From NCBI GenBank assembly GCA_016714015.1, contig JADJNZ010000001.1, positions 62,001 through 126,000 on the forward strand: a stretch of 64,000 bases of DNA. The letters are read 5' to 3'. Each line of letters opens with the position of its first letter. Within the stretch, counting starts at the first letter, position 1. Shown here piece after piece: positions 44,248 to 53,352 of this stretch. The position numbers and the translations under genes are program-made. The notes under the pieces were generated by a model, which worked only from the letters and a program-made list of their open reading frames with translations, ran no database searches and was not told where the DNA came from. Origin of the DNA: Gemmatimonadota bacterium (GTDB lineage: Bacteria; Gemmatimonadota; Gemmatimonadetes; Gemmatimonadales; Gemmatimonadaceae).

Positions 44248-46290
44248 TCAACCCTCTCTCCGCACGAGCGTGAGGATGGAGTACAGCGCCACCGCATCCC
44301 CGTCCTGGTTCGACACCTCCACATCCCACTCGACCACGCCTTGCGGGATCGCGCCCTCGGGCGTGTCCTTCGCCGTCTTCTGCTTGACGGTGAGGCGCAC
44401 CCGGATGCTGTCGCCCGGATAGACCGGCTTGGTGAAGCGCAGGCGCTCCATGCCGTAGTTCGCGAGCACGGGGCCGAGCGCGGGATCCACGAACAGCCCC
44501 GCGGCCGCCGAGACGATGAAGTAGCCGTGGGCGACGCGACCGGTGAAGACGCCGTTGGTGCGCGCCTCGTCATCGTTCATGTGCGCGTAGAACCGGTCGC
44601 CGCTCAGGTTCGCGAACGCGACGATGTCGTCGAGCGTGATGGTGCGCGTCCCGGTGAGCAGCGTGTCACCGATCTCCAGCTCGTCGAACGTCTTGCGGAA
44701 CGGATGCACCGCATCGGTGCGCTGGACCGCGCCCGCGCTCCACTCGCGCGTGATGGCGGTGAGCATGCTCGGGCTCCCCTGCACCGCGGTCCGCTGCATG
44801 TAGTGCAGCACGCCGCGCGCGCCGCCCATCTCCTCGCCGCCGCCGGCGCGACCGGGCCCGCCATGCACGAGATTCGGCAGCGGCGACCCATGCCCGGTGC
44901 TCTCCTTGGCGCTCGCCGTGTCGAGGACCATGAGCCGACCGTGATACGGGGCGACGCCGAGCACGATCCGTCGCGCGATGGTCGCATCGCCCGTGACCAC
45001 CGATCCGCAGAGCGATCCGCGCCCGCGCTTGGCGAGCTCCACCGCCTCGTCGAGCGTGCGGTACGGCATGACGGTGTTCACCGGCCCGAACGCCTCGATG
45101 TCGTGCGGCTCGCTGCGGCCGAGGGGCTGGTCGCAGAGCAGGAGCATGGGGCCGAAGAACGCGCCGGTGTCGCGGTCGGCACCGACGACGGCGAAGTCGC
45201 CGCCACCGAAGACGAGTTCACCGGCCTCCGTGATGCGCGCCGCGGCCGCGGCGACGTCGCGCACCTGCCCGCGGCTCGCGAGCGGCCCCATGCGCACGCC
45301 CTCGACCGCCGGATCGCCGACGGTGGTCTTCGCGAGGCGGGCCGAGAGCGCCTTGACCACGGCCTCCTCCCACCCCGCGGGCACGATGGTGCGACGGATC
45401 GCGGTGCACTTCTGCCCGGCCTTCGTCGTCATCTCGCGCACGACCTCCTTGATGAAGAGGTCGAACTCCTCGGTCCCGGGTGCGGCGTCGGAGCCGAGGA
45501 TGGAGCAGTTGAGCGAATCGGCCTCCATGTTGAAGCGCGCCGAGTGCTGGACGATCGCCTTGCTCTCCTTGAGCATCTGGCCGGTCGCGGCGCTGCCGGT
45601 GAACGCGACGGCATCCTGCTCGGTGACATGGCTGAGCAGGTCGCCCGCGCTGCCGCAGATGAGCTGCACCGCGCCCTCGGGGAGGATCCGCGATGCGATG
45701 ATCTCGCGGAACATGAGCTCGGTGAGATAGCTCGTCGCGGTCGCCGGCTTCACGATGCACGGCACGCCGGCGAGCAGCGTGGGCGCCATCTTCTCGAGCA
45801 TCCCCCAGCAGGGGAAGTTGAAGGCGTTGATGTGGATCGCTACACCCTCGAGCGGGACGCAGATGTGCCGGCCCGCGAAGGTTCCGCCCTTTGAAAGCGA
45901 TTCCTGCGGCCCTTCGACGTGGAAGGTCTCGTTGGGGAACTCGCGACGGCCTCGGCTGGAGTAGGCGAAGAGCGTGCCGATGCCGCCTTCGATGTCGACC
46001 CAGCTGTCGGCCTTGGTCGCGCCGGTCGCCGCGGAGAGGGTGTAGAAGGCGTCCTTCTTCTCCATCAGGTGCTTGCCGAGCGCCTTGAGCAGCGCGGCAC
46101 GCTGATGGAATGTGAGGGCGCGGAGCTTCGGCCCGCCGACGGTGCGCGCGTGGTCGGCCATCGCCTTGAAGTCGAGCCCGCCGCTCGAGGCCTCGGCGAT
46201 CGGTTCGCCGGTGACGGCGTGGAAGAGCGTGGCGGCCTTGCCGGTGCCTTCGACCCACTGGCCGAGGGCGTAGTTCTTGAGCGTCTGCAT
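44248..46290 (-). CDS. paaZ: Bifunctional oxepin-CoA hydrolase / 3-oxo-5,6-dehydrosuberyl-CoA semialdehyde dehydrogenase
   Basis: A 680-residue fusion that opens the oxepin ring of phenylacetate degradation and oxidises the resulting aldehyde. The aldehyde dehydrogenase domain (about 1-520) has the catalytic C295 (AGQKCTA) and E256 (NMEADS), the same numbers as E. coli PaaZ. The MaoC-like hydratase domain (about 535-680) has the GDRFYAHMND active site. Both domains are complete. It follows paaY with a one-base overlap (TGATG). Confidence 0.96.
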   Translation of the reverse strand: MQTLKNYALGQWVEGTGKAATLFHAVTGEPIAEASSGGLDFKAMADHARTVGGPKLRALTFHQRAALLKALGKHLMEKKDAFYTLSAATGATKADSWVDIEGGIGTLFAYSSRGRREFPNETFHVEGPQESLSKGGTFAGRHICVPLEGVAIHINAFNFPCWGMLEKMAPTLLAGVPCIVKPATATSYLTELMFREIIASRILPEGAVQLICGSAGDLLSHVTEQDAVAFTGSAATGQMLKESKAIVQHSARFNMEADSLNCSILGSDAAPGTEEFDLFIKEVVREMTTKAGQKCTAIRRTIVPAGWEEAVVKALSARLAKTTVGDPAVEGVRMGPLASRGQVRDVAAAAARITEAGELVFGGGDFAVVGADRDTGAFFGPMLLLCDQPLGRSEPHDIEAFGPVNTVMPYRTLDEAVELAKRGRGSLCGSVVTGDATIARRIVLGVAPYHGRLMVLDTASAKESTGHGSPLPNLVHGGPGRAGGGEEMGGARGVLHYMQRTAVQGSPSMLTAITREWSAGAVQRTDAVHPFRKTFDELEIGDTLLTGTRTITLDDIVAFANLSGDRFYAHMNDDEARTNGVFTGRVAHGYFIVSAAAGLFVDPALGPVLANYGMERLRFTKPVYPGDSIRVRLTVKQKTAKDTPEGAIPQGVVEWDVEVSNQDGDAVALYSILTLVRREG

Positions 46291-46892
46291 CAGGTGGGCG
46301 TCCCCTTGGTCTCGTTCCAGGTCTTGAGCAGCGCCGACTGCGCGGGGCGGTCGGCGGGGAGTTCGCGGAGCGGCTCGACGGCCCGCCAGGTGTCGCGCAT
46401 CGCGGCGGGGAGTCGCTGGTAGAGGGCGGTGCCCTCGGACTTCCAGGCGAGCATCTCCTCGCTCACCTGCTTCACCACCTTCGCCGGGTTCCCGACCACG
46501 ACCGAGCGCTCCGGGACCTGCATCTCGGCGGGGACGAAGGCGAGCGCGCCGACGATGCTGCCGGCGCCGATGCGGGCATTGTCCATGATCACCGCGTTCA
46601 TGCCGACGAGCGCGTTGGCGCCGATGCGCGCGCCGTGCACGATGGCCCCGTGGCCGATGTGCGCACCGGCTTCGAGCACGACGGTGACGCCGGGGAACAT
46701 GTGGACGGTGCAGTTCTCCTGCACGTTGCAGCCATCCTCGATGACGATGCCGCCCCAGTCGCCGCGGATGGCGGCGCCGGGACCGATATAGACGTCACGG
46801 CCGATGATCACGTTCCCGGTGACCGCGGCCTGCGGATGCACGAAGGCGGTCTCGTGCACCACGGGGATGAATCCGTCGAAGGCGTAGATCAT
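46290..46892 (-). CDS. paaY: PaaY-type hexapeptide thioesterase / gamma-carbonic-anhydrase fold
   Basis: A 200-residue left-handed beta-helix protein. The N-terminal about 170 residues are hexapeptide repeats with zinc-type His residues (HMFPGVT, AHIGHGAIVHGARIG). Its place immediately before paaZ identifies it as PaaY, a thioesterase that removes dead-end CoA esters formed when the pathway stalls, rather than a general carbonic anhydrase. The ATG at 46892 matches the family start IYAFDGFIPVV. It is divergent from the histidine kinase gene. Confidence 0.92.
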   Translation of the reverse strand: MIYAFDGFIPVVHETAFVHPQAAVTGNVIIGRDVYIGPGAAIRGDWGGIVIEDGCNVQENCTVHMFPGVTVVLEAGAHIGHGAIVHGARIGANALVGMNAVIMDNARIGAGSIVGALAFVPAEMQVPERSVVVGNPAKVVKQVSEEMLAWKSEGTALYQRLPAAMRDTWRAVEPLRELPADRPAQSALLKTWNETKGTPT

Positions 46893-47004
46893 GTGAGGCG
46901 GAGGCGAGTGCGGCGAAGGATGGGCCCGGGCGGCGACCAAATCCAGTGGACCGGAGGCCGCGGACCGGCCACCGGAAGATATTCCGCCCTCCCGTACCCG
47001 GCCG

Positions 47005-47017
47005 TAGCTTGGTGGCC
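47005..47017 (+). promoter_or_regulatory. TANNNT -10 element upstream of the histidine kinase
   Basis: TAGCTT (47005-47010) is 7 nt upstream of the ATG at 47018. This spacing fits a leaderless transcript and supports the choice of this start codon. Confidence 0.45.
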
Positions 47018-49621
47018 ATGGAGGCCCCTGACGCCCGCGACCTGCGGACCAGCCGTGCGCTGCGCGCCCTCGCGCCGGTGCTGCTGGCCGTCGGCACCCT
47101 CTTCGCCGTGTCGCAGTACTCCGGGGTGTTCGCCGAGAAGCCGTTCTGGCAGCAGCTCTTCGAGTCGTTCGCGTTCTTCCCGCTCCAGATGGGGTCCTCG
47201 CTCGCGCTCGTGCTCGCATCGCGGCGCGCGGCGCTCCCCGCGGGGGTGCAGCGGGCGTTGCGGTACTCGGCGGCCGCCTTCGCGTTCGTCGCGGCCGGAT
47301 CACTGATCTGGGCGACCTACTACCTGAGCGTCGGCACGGCGTTGCCGTACATCTCGTGGCTCGACGCCGTCTACTTCCCGTTCTACCCGCTCTTGACGGT
47401 CAGCATGCTCGCGCTGCCGGGCGTGGAACGGCCGCGCCGGGGCGTGCCGTACTGGGTAGGACTCGCCGTGGTGACCGCGGCCTTCGGCGGCCTCACGGTC
47501 TTCGGCCTCGCGGTCGACCCCGACATCCGTTCGGTCAAGCCCCTCCTCCGCGTCCTGATGGTCCTCACGAGTGCGACGCAGCTCGTCGCACTCTTCGCGG
47601 CGAACGGGGCCGTCGAACGCGCGCGACGCATCCCGTCAGCCCGGGCGACCCTCCTGCTCGCGGGTGCGCTCGGCCTCGCGGTCGTCGGCGACCTCGTGTT
47701 CCAGCTCATGTACGCCGTGGGCTACGAGGGGCCGAACATCAACATCGTGGTCGCGATCCTCTCGAACCTGATGATCTACCGTGCCGCGATCGCGTTCCTC
47801 GAGGACCCGATCCAGGAGGCGGGGACCGATACGCCGATGCTGCCCTACAGCCCGCTGCCGATCGTCGCGGTGACGGCGGTGGCGCTCATGCTGGTCTGGA
47901 TGAGTTCGACGGGGCGCGGGAGCGGGACCGGCGGGCTGCTCGTCGCGCTGGTGCTCCTGAACGTGATGCTGGTGGTGCGCGACGTGCTGACGGCGCGTGC
48001 GGCGGCGGCCGCGATGCGGGCCGGCGTGCAGGAGCGCGCCGAACGGCGCCTTGAGGCACTCGTCCGGCACGCGTCGGATGCGATCCTCCTCGTCGACCAG
48101 AGGGGGAGCCTCGTGTTCGCGAGCGCGCCAGCCGACCGACTGTTCGGCACCGCGCTGTCGAGCCGCGAAGGGATCCCGTTCCGCGACCTGATCCCTTTCG
48201 AGGGACGGGAGGAGTGGGACGCGTTCCTCGCGTTCCTGCGCGCATCCCCAGGGCGCCCCGCGACGCACCTCTGGCGCTTCCCAGAGGGGGACGGCAAGGT
48301 CCGCATCCTCGAGTGCATCGGACTCGACCTGCGCGACGAGCCCGCGGTGGGGGGCACGGTCCTCAACCTGCGCGACGTGACGGAGCGACAGGCGCTCGAG
48401 GACCGGCTGCGCCAGGCCCAGAAGCTCGAGGTCGCCGGGCGTCTCGCGGGCGGCGTCGCGCACGACTTCAACAACGTCCTCACCGCGGTGATCGCCGGGA
48501 CCGAACTCGCGCAGCTCTCGCTGGAGGAGGAGCATCCGCTCCAGTCGGACCTCGCGGGGATCGGCGCGGCGGCGCAGCGCGGGGCGGCCCTCACGCGTCG
48601 CCTCCTCGCGTTCGTTCGGCACGAGCCGGTCCCCGCACAGCGCATCGACGTCGAGGAGTCGTTACGGGACCTCGAGCCGCTCCTCACGCGCCTCGCCGGT
48701 GAATCGCATCAGGTCGTGCTCTCGACCGCCCCGGGACTCGGCACCATCGAGGTCGACCGCAACGAGCTCGAGCACATCATCTTCAACCTCGTCGCGAACG
48801 CGCGCGATGCGATGACGTCGGGCGGTCGCATCGTCATCGATGTCGAGCCGGTCACGCTCACCGAGCCCCCGCACGACGACGCCTTCATCATCGGGCCACC
48901 CGCCGGCACCTTCGCCGCGATCACGGTGGCGGACACCGGCATCGGCATGGCACATGACGTGCGCCGGCGGATGTTCGACCCGTTCTTCACGCAGAAGAGC
49001 GGCGGCCGCGGCACCGGGCTCGGCCTCATCGGGGTGCAGCCGCTCATCGATGGGGCACGCGGCGGCGTGCGCGTGACCTCGGCACCCGGAGCGGGCACGG
49101 CCGTGACGCTCTTCCTCCCGCTCGTGGGCGGGGGCGCGACGACGCCGCGCCGCAGTGGCGGCACGCGGGCGGCGAGCGTCTCGAGCGCGCTGGGCGATGC
49201 GGAGCCGAGCCCGCGGCCCACGACACCGCGGGACACACTGACCATCTCCGGCAGCGGACCGCGCGTCCTGCTCGTCGAGGACGAACCCGATGTCCGCGAG
49301 CAGCTGGCGCGCCTGCTCGAGGCCCTCGGCTACACCGCCATCGCGGTCCCGTCGGCCGCCGACGCGCGCGCGGTGCTCGCGCGCCCCACGCACGGCATCG
49401 TGGCCGTCGTGAGCGACGTCATGATGCCGGGCGAGACCGGCATCGACTTCGCCGCCTGGCTGCGCACCGACCATGCCGCGGTGCCGATCATGCTCATCTC
49501 GGGGCACACCGGGACCGCACTCGACCTCGAATCCCGCGGGTCGGCGCACCTGCCCCTCCTGCGGAAGCCGTTCGGGCGGGCGGAGCTCGACGAGCGGTTG
49601 CGCGACCTGCTCGACACCTAG
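47018..49621 (+). CDS. Membrane hybrid histidine kinase
   Basis: An 867-residue sensor kinase. Residues about 15-325 hold eight to nine hydrophobic helices, an integral membrane input domain. A PAS domain (about 340-455) is followed by a HisKA-type domain with H482 (VAHDFNNVL), a HATPase domain (about 560-700; NLVANARDAM, ADTGIGM, GTGLGL) and a C-terminal receiver (about 748-865) with acceptor D800 in VVSDVMMPG. It is complete. The HDFNN box is typical of NtrB/FixL-like kinases. It sits between paa blocks but no evidence ties its signal to phenylacetate. Confidence 0.92.
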   Translation: MEAPDARDLRTSRALRALAPVLLAVGTLFAVSQYSGVFAEKPFWQQLFESFAFFPLQMGSSLALVLASRRAALPAGVQRALRYSAAAFAFVAAGSLIWATYYLSVGTALPYISWLDAVYFPFYPLLTVSMLALPGVERPRRGVPYWVGLAVVTAAFGGLTVFGLAVDPDIRSVKPLLRVLMVLTSATQLVALFAANGAVERARRIPSARATLLLAGALGLAVVGDLVFQLMYAVGYEGPNINIVVAILSNLMIYRAAIAFLEDPIQEAGTDTPMLPYSPLPIVAVTAVALMLVWMSSTGRGSGTGGLLVALVLLNVMLVVRDVLTARAAAAAMRAGVQERAERRLEALVRHASDAILLVDQRGSLVFASAPADRLFGTALSSREGIPFRDLIPFEGREEWDAFLAFLRASPGRPATHLWRFPEGDGKVRILECIGLDLRDEPAVGGTVLNLRDVTERQALEDRLRQAQKLEVAGRLAGGVAHDFNNVLTAVIAGTELAQLSLEEEHPLQSDLAGIGAAAQRGAALTRRLLAFVRHEPVPAQRIDVEESLRDLEPLLTRLAGESHQVVLSTAPGLGTIEVDRNELEHIIFNLVANARDAMTSGGRIVIDVEPVTLTEPPHDDAFIIGPPAGTFAAITVADTGIGMAHDVRRRMFDPFFTQKSGGRGTGLGLIGVQPLIDGARGGVRVTSAPGAGTAVTLFLPLVGGGATTPRRSGGTRAASVSSALGDAEPSPRPTTPRDTLTISGSGPRVLLVEDEPDVREQLARLLEALGYTAIAVPSAADARAVLARPTHGIVAVVSDVMMPGETGIDFAAWLRTDHAAVPIMLISGHTGTALDLESRGSAHLPLLRKPFGRAELDERLRDLLDT

Positions 49622-49652
49622 CGTCGGCGTCGCGTCCGCGGGGCGACACCCG

Positions 49653-50411
49653 CTACGGCGCGAAGCGCTCGGCGCCGCTCAACAGGAGGAGCTCGAGCGT
49701 CGCCGCCCCCGCGGTCGCGAGGTCGTGCGCGCGCGGCGGGAGATGCACGAGGTCCCCGACCTCGAACCGTTCGCTCCGGCCATCCGCCTGGACGACATCG
49801 AGCGCGCCGCCGAGCACCATCGCATCGAGCGCGTCCGTGCGCTGCGCCACACCGAGGGCTGCGCCAACGTCGACCGACCAGCGCCACCCCGACGCGCAGG
49901 TCGCGCGCCCGATCACGCCGCCGGCCAGCCGCACGAGGTCGACGCGAAGCCGCGGGCGTTCGCGCGACTCCTGCGGCGCATCGAAACGCGCACGCACGAT
50001 CCCCGCGTCAGCGCCCTCGGCGCCCTCGGCGGCCGCGCGCGCCTGTCGCTGCCACGCCCGGGCGACCGCGGCGACGGTCTCCTCCGGCGGCGCGGCGGTG
50101 AGCGTCGCGCGATCGGGGCCGGCCTCCGGCTTCACGACCGGATTGGCGGCGCGGTGGCGCGCCTCCCAGATCCTGCCGGTCAGCGCACCGAGCACGTAGC
50201 CGGCGGCGCCGGTCGCGAGCCCCGCGACGACGAGGGTCCCGGCGAACTTGATCACACCCATCGTCGCGTCGCCGTAGTCCTCGAACGACGCCGTGAGCGC
50301 CCGCCATCCGAGCGGCGCGGCACCGAAGAACCCGAGGAGGAACCCGGTGTACGCGCCGGTGTCCGCCATCTCGCCGCGACGCGGCGTGTAGAAGTCGTCG
50401 TGCGCGCTCAC
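49653..50411 (-). CDS. Two-helix membrane protein with a C-terminal cupin-like domain
   Basis: A 252-residue protein I do not recognise. The first 80 residues hold two hydrophobic helices (about 18-37 and 52-76). After an Ala/Glu-rich linker the C-terminal part (about 150-250) looks like a cupin: VVQADGRSERFEVGDLVHLPPRAHDLATAGAATLELLLL pieces give the strand-turn pattern, but only one or two of the usual metal His residues are present. The start may be the GTG at 50411 or the ATG at 50369. It lies directly downstream of paaJ on the same strand (36 bp), so it may be co-transcribed with paaGHIJ. Confidence 0.6.
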   Translation of the reverse strand: MSAHDDFYTPRRGEMADTGAYTGFLLGFFGAAPLGWRALTASFEDYGDATMGVIKFAGTLVVAGLATGAAGYVLGALTGRIWEARHRAANPVVKPEAGPDRATLTAAPPEETVAAVARAWQRQARAAAEGAEGADAGIVRARFDAPQESRERPRLRVDLVRLAGGVIGRATCASGWRWSVDVGAALGVAQRTDALDAMVLGGALDVVQADGRSERFEVGDLVHLPPRAHDLATAGAATLELLLLSGAERFAP

Positions 50412-50447
50412 GCGACCGTCGCGCTCATGCGAGGGCCGCGCGCCGCA

Positions 50448-51656
50448 TCACGCGCGTTCGAGCACGAGCGCGAACCCCTGCCCCACCCCGATGCACATGG
50501 TGCAGAGCGCGTACCGGCCCTTCGAGCGGCCGAGCTGGCGCGCAGCGGTGAGAGCGAGCCGCGCGCCGCTCATCCCGAGCGGATGCCCGAGCGCGATCGC
50601 GCCGCCGTTGGGGTTCACGCGCGGATCGTCGTCGGCGACGCCGAGTTCGCGCAGGCAGGCGAGTCCCTGCGCGGCGAAGGCCTCGTTGAGCTCGATGACA
50701 TCCATCTGGTCGATGGTGAGTCCCGCGAGCGCGAGCGCCTTCCGCGAGGCGGGGACAGGCCCCATCCCCATGATGCGCGGCTCCACGCCCGCAGCCGCGC
50801 TCGAGACCACACGCGCGATCGGCGTGAGCCCCGCCTCCTGGACGCCGCGTTCACTCGCGAGCAGCAACGCGGCGGCGCCATCGTTGAGCCCGGACGCATT
50901 GCCCGCCGTCACCGAGCCCTGCCCGTCGTGCCGGAACGCCGGCTTGAGCTTCGCGAGGATCTCGAGCGTGGTCTCCGGGCGGATGAACTCGTCCTGCTCG
51001 ACCGTCGTCGTCCCCTTCTTCGCCGCGATCATGACCGCCGCGATCTCCTCGGCGAGCCGACCCTCGGCGCGCGCGGTGGTCGCCTTCTGCTGCGAGCGGA
51101 GCGCGAACGCATCCTGGTCGGCGCGCGAGACGCCGTACTGCGCGGCGACGTTTTCCGCGGTCTCGCCCATCGAGTCGGTGCCGTGCATCGCCTTCATCGC
51201 CGGATTCACGAAGCGCCAGCCCAGCGAGGTGTCGAAGAGCTGCATGTCGCGCGCGAAGGGGGTCGCACCCTTGGAGAGCACGTACGGCGCGCGGGTCATC
51301 GACTCCACGCCGCCGGCGATGTAGAAGTCCCCCTCGCCGACCTTGATGCCGCGCGCCGCGCTCGCAACGGCGCTCAGTCCGGACGCGCAGAGGCGATTGA
51401 CCGTCTCGCCGGGGACCGTCACCGGCAGGCCCGCGAGGAGCAGCGCCATGCGCGCCACGTTGCGGTTGTCCTCGCCCGCCTGGTTCGCGCAGCCCATGAT
51501 CACGTCGGCGATGCGCGCGGGATCGAGTGCCGACTGGCGCGCGAGCAGTGCCTTGATCGCGTGCGCGCCGAGGTCGTCGGCGCGGACGGGAGCGAGCGCC
51601 CCGCCGAGGTTGCCGATCGGGGTGCGGATGCCGTCGACGAGGTATGCGGTGGTCAT
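50448..51656 (-). CDS. paaJ: Thiolase, 3-oxoadipyl-CoA / 3-oxo-5,6-dehydrosuberyl-CoA type
   Basis: A 402-residue acyl-CoA acyltransferase. Catalytic residues are C90 (NRLCASG), the His of ALGHPLG and the Cys of TMCIGVGQG. The substrate assignment follows from location: paaG, paaH, paaI and paaJ are contiguous and overlap by ATGA at paaI-paaJ. In the paa pathway this enzyme performs two thiolytic cleavages, giving acetyl-CoA and succinyl-CoA. Length and motifs are normal. Confidence 0.94.
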   Translation of the reverse strand: MTTAYLVDGIRTPIGNLGGALAPVRADDLGAHAIKALLARQSALDPARIADVIMGCANQAGEDNRNVARMALLLAGLPVTVPGETVNRLCASGLSAVASAARGIKVGEGDFYIAGGVESMTRAPYVLSKGATPFARDMQLFDTSLGWRFVNPAMKAMHGTDSMGETAENVAAQYGVSRADQDAFALRSQQKATTARAEGRLAEEIAAVMIAAKKGTTTVEQDEFIRPETTLEILAKLKPAFRHDGQGSVTAGNASGLNDGAAALLLASERGVQEAGLTPIARVVSSAAAGVEPRIMGMGPVPASRKALALAGLTIDQMDVIELNEAFAAQGLACLRELGVADDDPRVNPNGGAIALGHPLGMSGARLALTAARQLGRSKGRYALCTMCIGVGQGFALVLERA

Positions 51657-52162
51657 GGCAGGGGCTTCTTGGTGCGGTAGACGGTGCCCTTGAAGAGCGC
51701 GACGATGGCGTCGTCCTGGTTCCGGATGACGATGTCGCTGAACCCGAGTCGGTTGGTCTCGGTGCGCTCCTCGGCGGTCGCGGTGATCACGTCACCGACG
51801 CGGATCGCCGCGGGATAGGAGATGTGGCAGTCTGTCGCGACGCTGATCTCGCCGGCCGAGTTGCTGCAGAAGGCGTGCGCGCTGTCGGCGAAGGCGAAGG
51901 CGATCCCGCCGTGCGCGAACCCGAAGCCGTTGGCCATCTCGGGGCGGACTGTCATGCGAATGACGGCGCGCTTGTCGGCGACCTCGAGGACCTCGATGCC
52001 GAGCCACTTGGAGAACGCGTCGCGCTCGATCATGCGGCCGACGACCTCGCGGGCGCGCGCGTCGGCGTCGGAGGGCGGGACCTGCGTGGGCGGGACGTCG
52101 GGCAGGTCGGGGACGCGGGTGACGAAGGTGGTGCCGCGCCGCGGCCGGGGATCACCGGTCAT
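51653..52162 (-). CDS. paaI: PaaI-type hotdog-fold acyl-CoA thioesterase
   Basis: A 169-residue hotdog thioesterase. Key features are NGFGFAHGGIAFAFADSAHAF, the HGG motif plus the catalytic Asp in ADSAH, and the C-terminal strand. It hydrolyses ring-hydroxylated phenylacetyl-CoA intermediates that could otherwise trap CoA. It overlaps both paaH (upstream) and paaJ (downstream) by ATGA. An about 35-residue N-terminal extension is not part of the fold; a later start (MIERDAF) is possible. Confidence 0.92.
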   Translation of the reverse strand: MTGDPRPRRGTTFVTRVPDLPDVPPTQVPPSDADARAREVVGRMIERDAFSKWLGIEVLEVADKRAVIRMTVRPEMANGFGFAHGGIAFAFADSAHAFCSNSAGEISVATDCHISYPAAIRVGDVITATAEERTETNRLGFSDIVIRNQDDAIVALFKGTVYRTKKPLP

Positions 52163-53349
52163 GTGAGGAGCTTGCCTCCGCCGCGCGCCGTGCGGCGCAG
52201 GAGCGGACTCGGACGGTAACGGTCCTCGCCGTACTCCGCCTGGAGTGCGTCGAGGGTGGCCAGCACGGTGCCGGCGCCGAGCTCATCGCCCCAGGCGAGG
52301 AGCCCCTTGGGATAGTTCACGCCCTTGGTCATCGCGAGCTCGATGTCCTGCGGGCTGGCGATCCGGAGCTGCACCGCATCGACGGCCTCGTTGACGAGCA
52401 TCGCCACGATGCGGTCGACGATCATCCGGCCGACGACCGGGTCGGTCGTGGGCGCCGGTGCGACCGCCCCGTCGCGATAGTCGTAGTAGCCGCGCTTGGC
52501 CTTGCGGCCGAGGAGTCCGGCCTCGACCAAGCGGCGCTGCGTGAGGGCCGGCCGGTAGCGCGGGTCGTAGAACATCGCCTCGAACACCGAGCTGGTCACG
52601 GCGAAGTTCACATCGTTGCCGATGAAGTCCATCAGCTCGAAGGGCCCCATCCGGAAGCCCCCGAGTTCGCGCATCGCCCAGTCGATGGTGGCGGCGTCGG
52701 CGAGGCGCTCCTCGAGGATGCGCAGCGCCTCGCCATAGAAGGGACGCGCGATGCGATTGACGATGAATCCCGGGGTGTCCGTCGCGACGACGGTGACCTT
52801 GCCCCACGCGTCGACGAGGGCGCGCGCCTGCGTGGCGACCCCGGGCGCGGTGGTGATCGCCGGGATGATCTCGACGAGCGGCATCACCGGCGCGGGATTG
52901 AAGAAGTGGATGCCGATGACCCGCTCGGGATGCGCGCACGCGCCGGCGAGCGCGGCGACCGAGAGCGACGAGGTGTTGGTCGCGAGCACCGCATCCTTGG
53001 CGAGCTCCGCCTCGAGGGCGCGGAAGAGGGCCTGCTTGGCCGCGAGGTCCTCGAGGATCGCCTCGATCACCAGCCCGCACGGCTCGAAGGCCTGCAGCGC
53101 GGCGGCGGTCACGCCCTCGACGTACGTGAGGCGGGCGAGCACCGCGTCGGCGGCATCCCGCGTGAGCCGCCCCTTCTCCACCTCGCGCGCCATCGCCTTG
53201 GCATGTCCGTCGCGCGCGCGGTCGAGGGCGGCGGGGAACGCATCCGCGAGGAGGACGCGGTGTCCGCGCACCGCGGCGACCTGCGCGATCCCCGCCCCCA
53301 TCGCGCCGGCACCGACCACGCCAACGACCGTCTCCTTGCCGAGGCCCAT
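52159..53349 (-). CDS. paaH: 3-hydroxyacyl-CoA dehydrogenase
   Basis: A 396-residue dehydrogenase. The NAD-binding GAGAMGAG (13-20), the NTSSLSVAAL segment, the catalytic His of IGIHFFNPAPVM and the second helical domain with GFIVNRIARPF and GFRMGPFELMDFIGND are present. It oxidises (S)-3-hydroxyadipyl-CoA in phenylacetate breakdown. It is shorter than E. coli PaaH (about 475 residues), the difference being in the second C-terminal repeat. It follows paaG by 3 bp and overlaps paaI by ATGA. Confidence 0.93.
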   Translation of the reverse strand: MGLGKETVVGVVGAGAMGAGIAQVAAVRGHRVLLADAFPAALDRARDGHAKAMAREVEKGRLTRDAADAVLARLTYVEGVTAAALQAFEPCGLVIEAILEDLAAKQALFRALEAELAKDAVLATNTSSLSVAALAGACAHPERVIGIHFFNPAPVMPLVEIIPAITTAPGVATQARALVDAWGKVTVVATDTPGFIVNRIARPFYGEALRILEERLADAATIDWAMRELGGFRMGPFELMDFIGNDVNFAVTSSVFEAMFYDPRYRPALTQRRLVEAGLLGRKAKRGYYDYRDGAVAPAPTTDPVVGRMIVDRIVAMLVNEAVDAVQLRIASPQDIELAMTKGVNYPKGLLAWGDELGAGTVLATLDALQAEYGEDRYRPSPLLRRTARGGGKLLT

Positions 53350-53352
53350 GCG

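Noticed and set aside
46290..46892. Gamma-carbonic anhydrase proper
   Set aside because: The fold and His residues are shared, but the gene overlaps paaZ, which favours PaaY.
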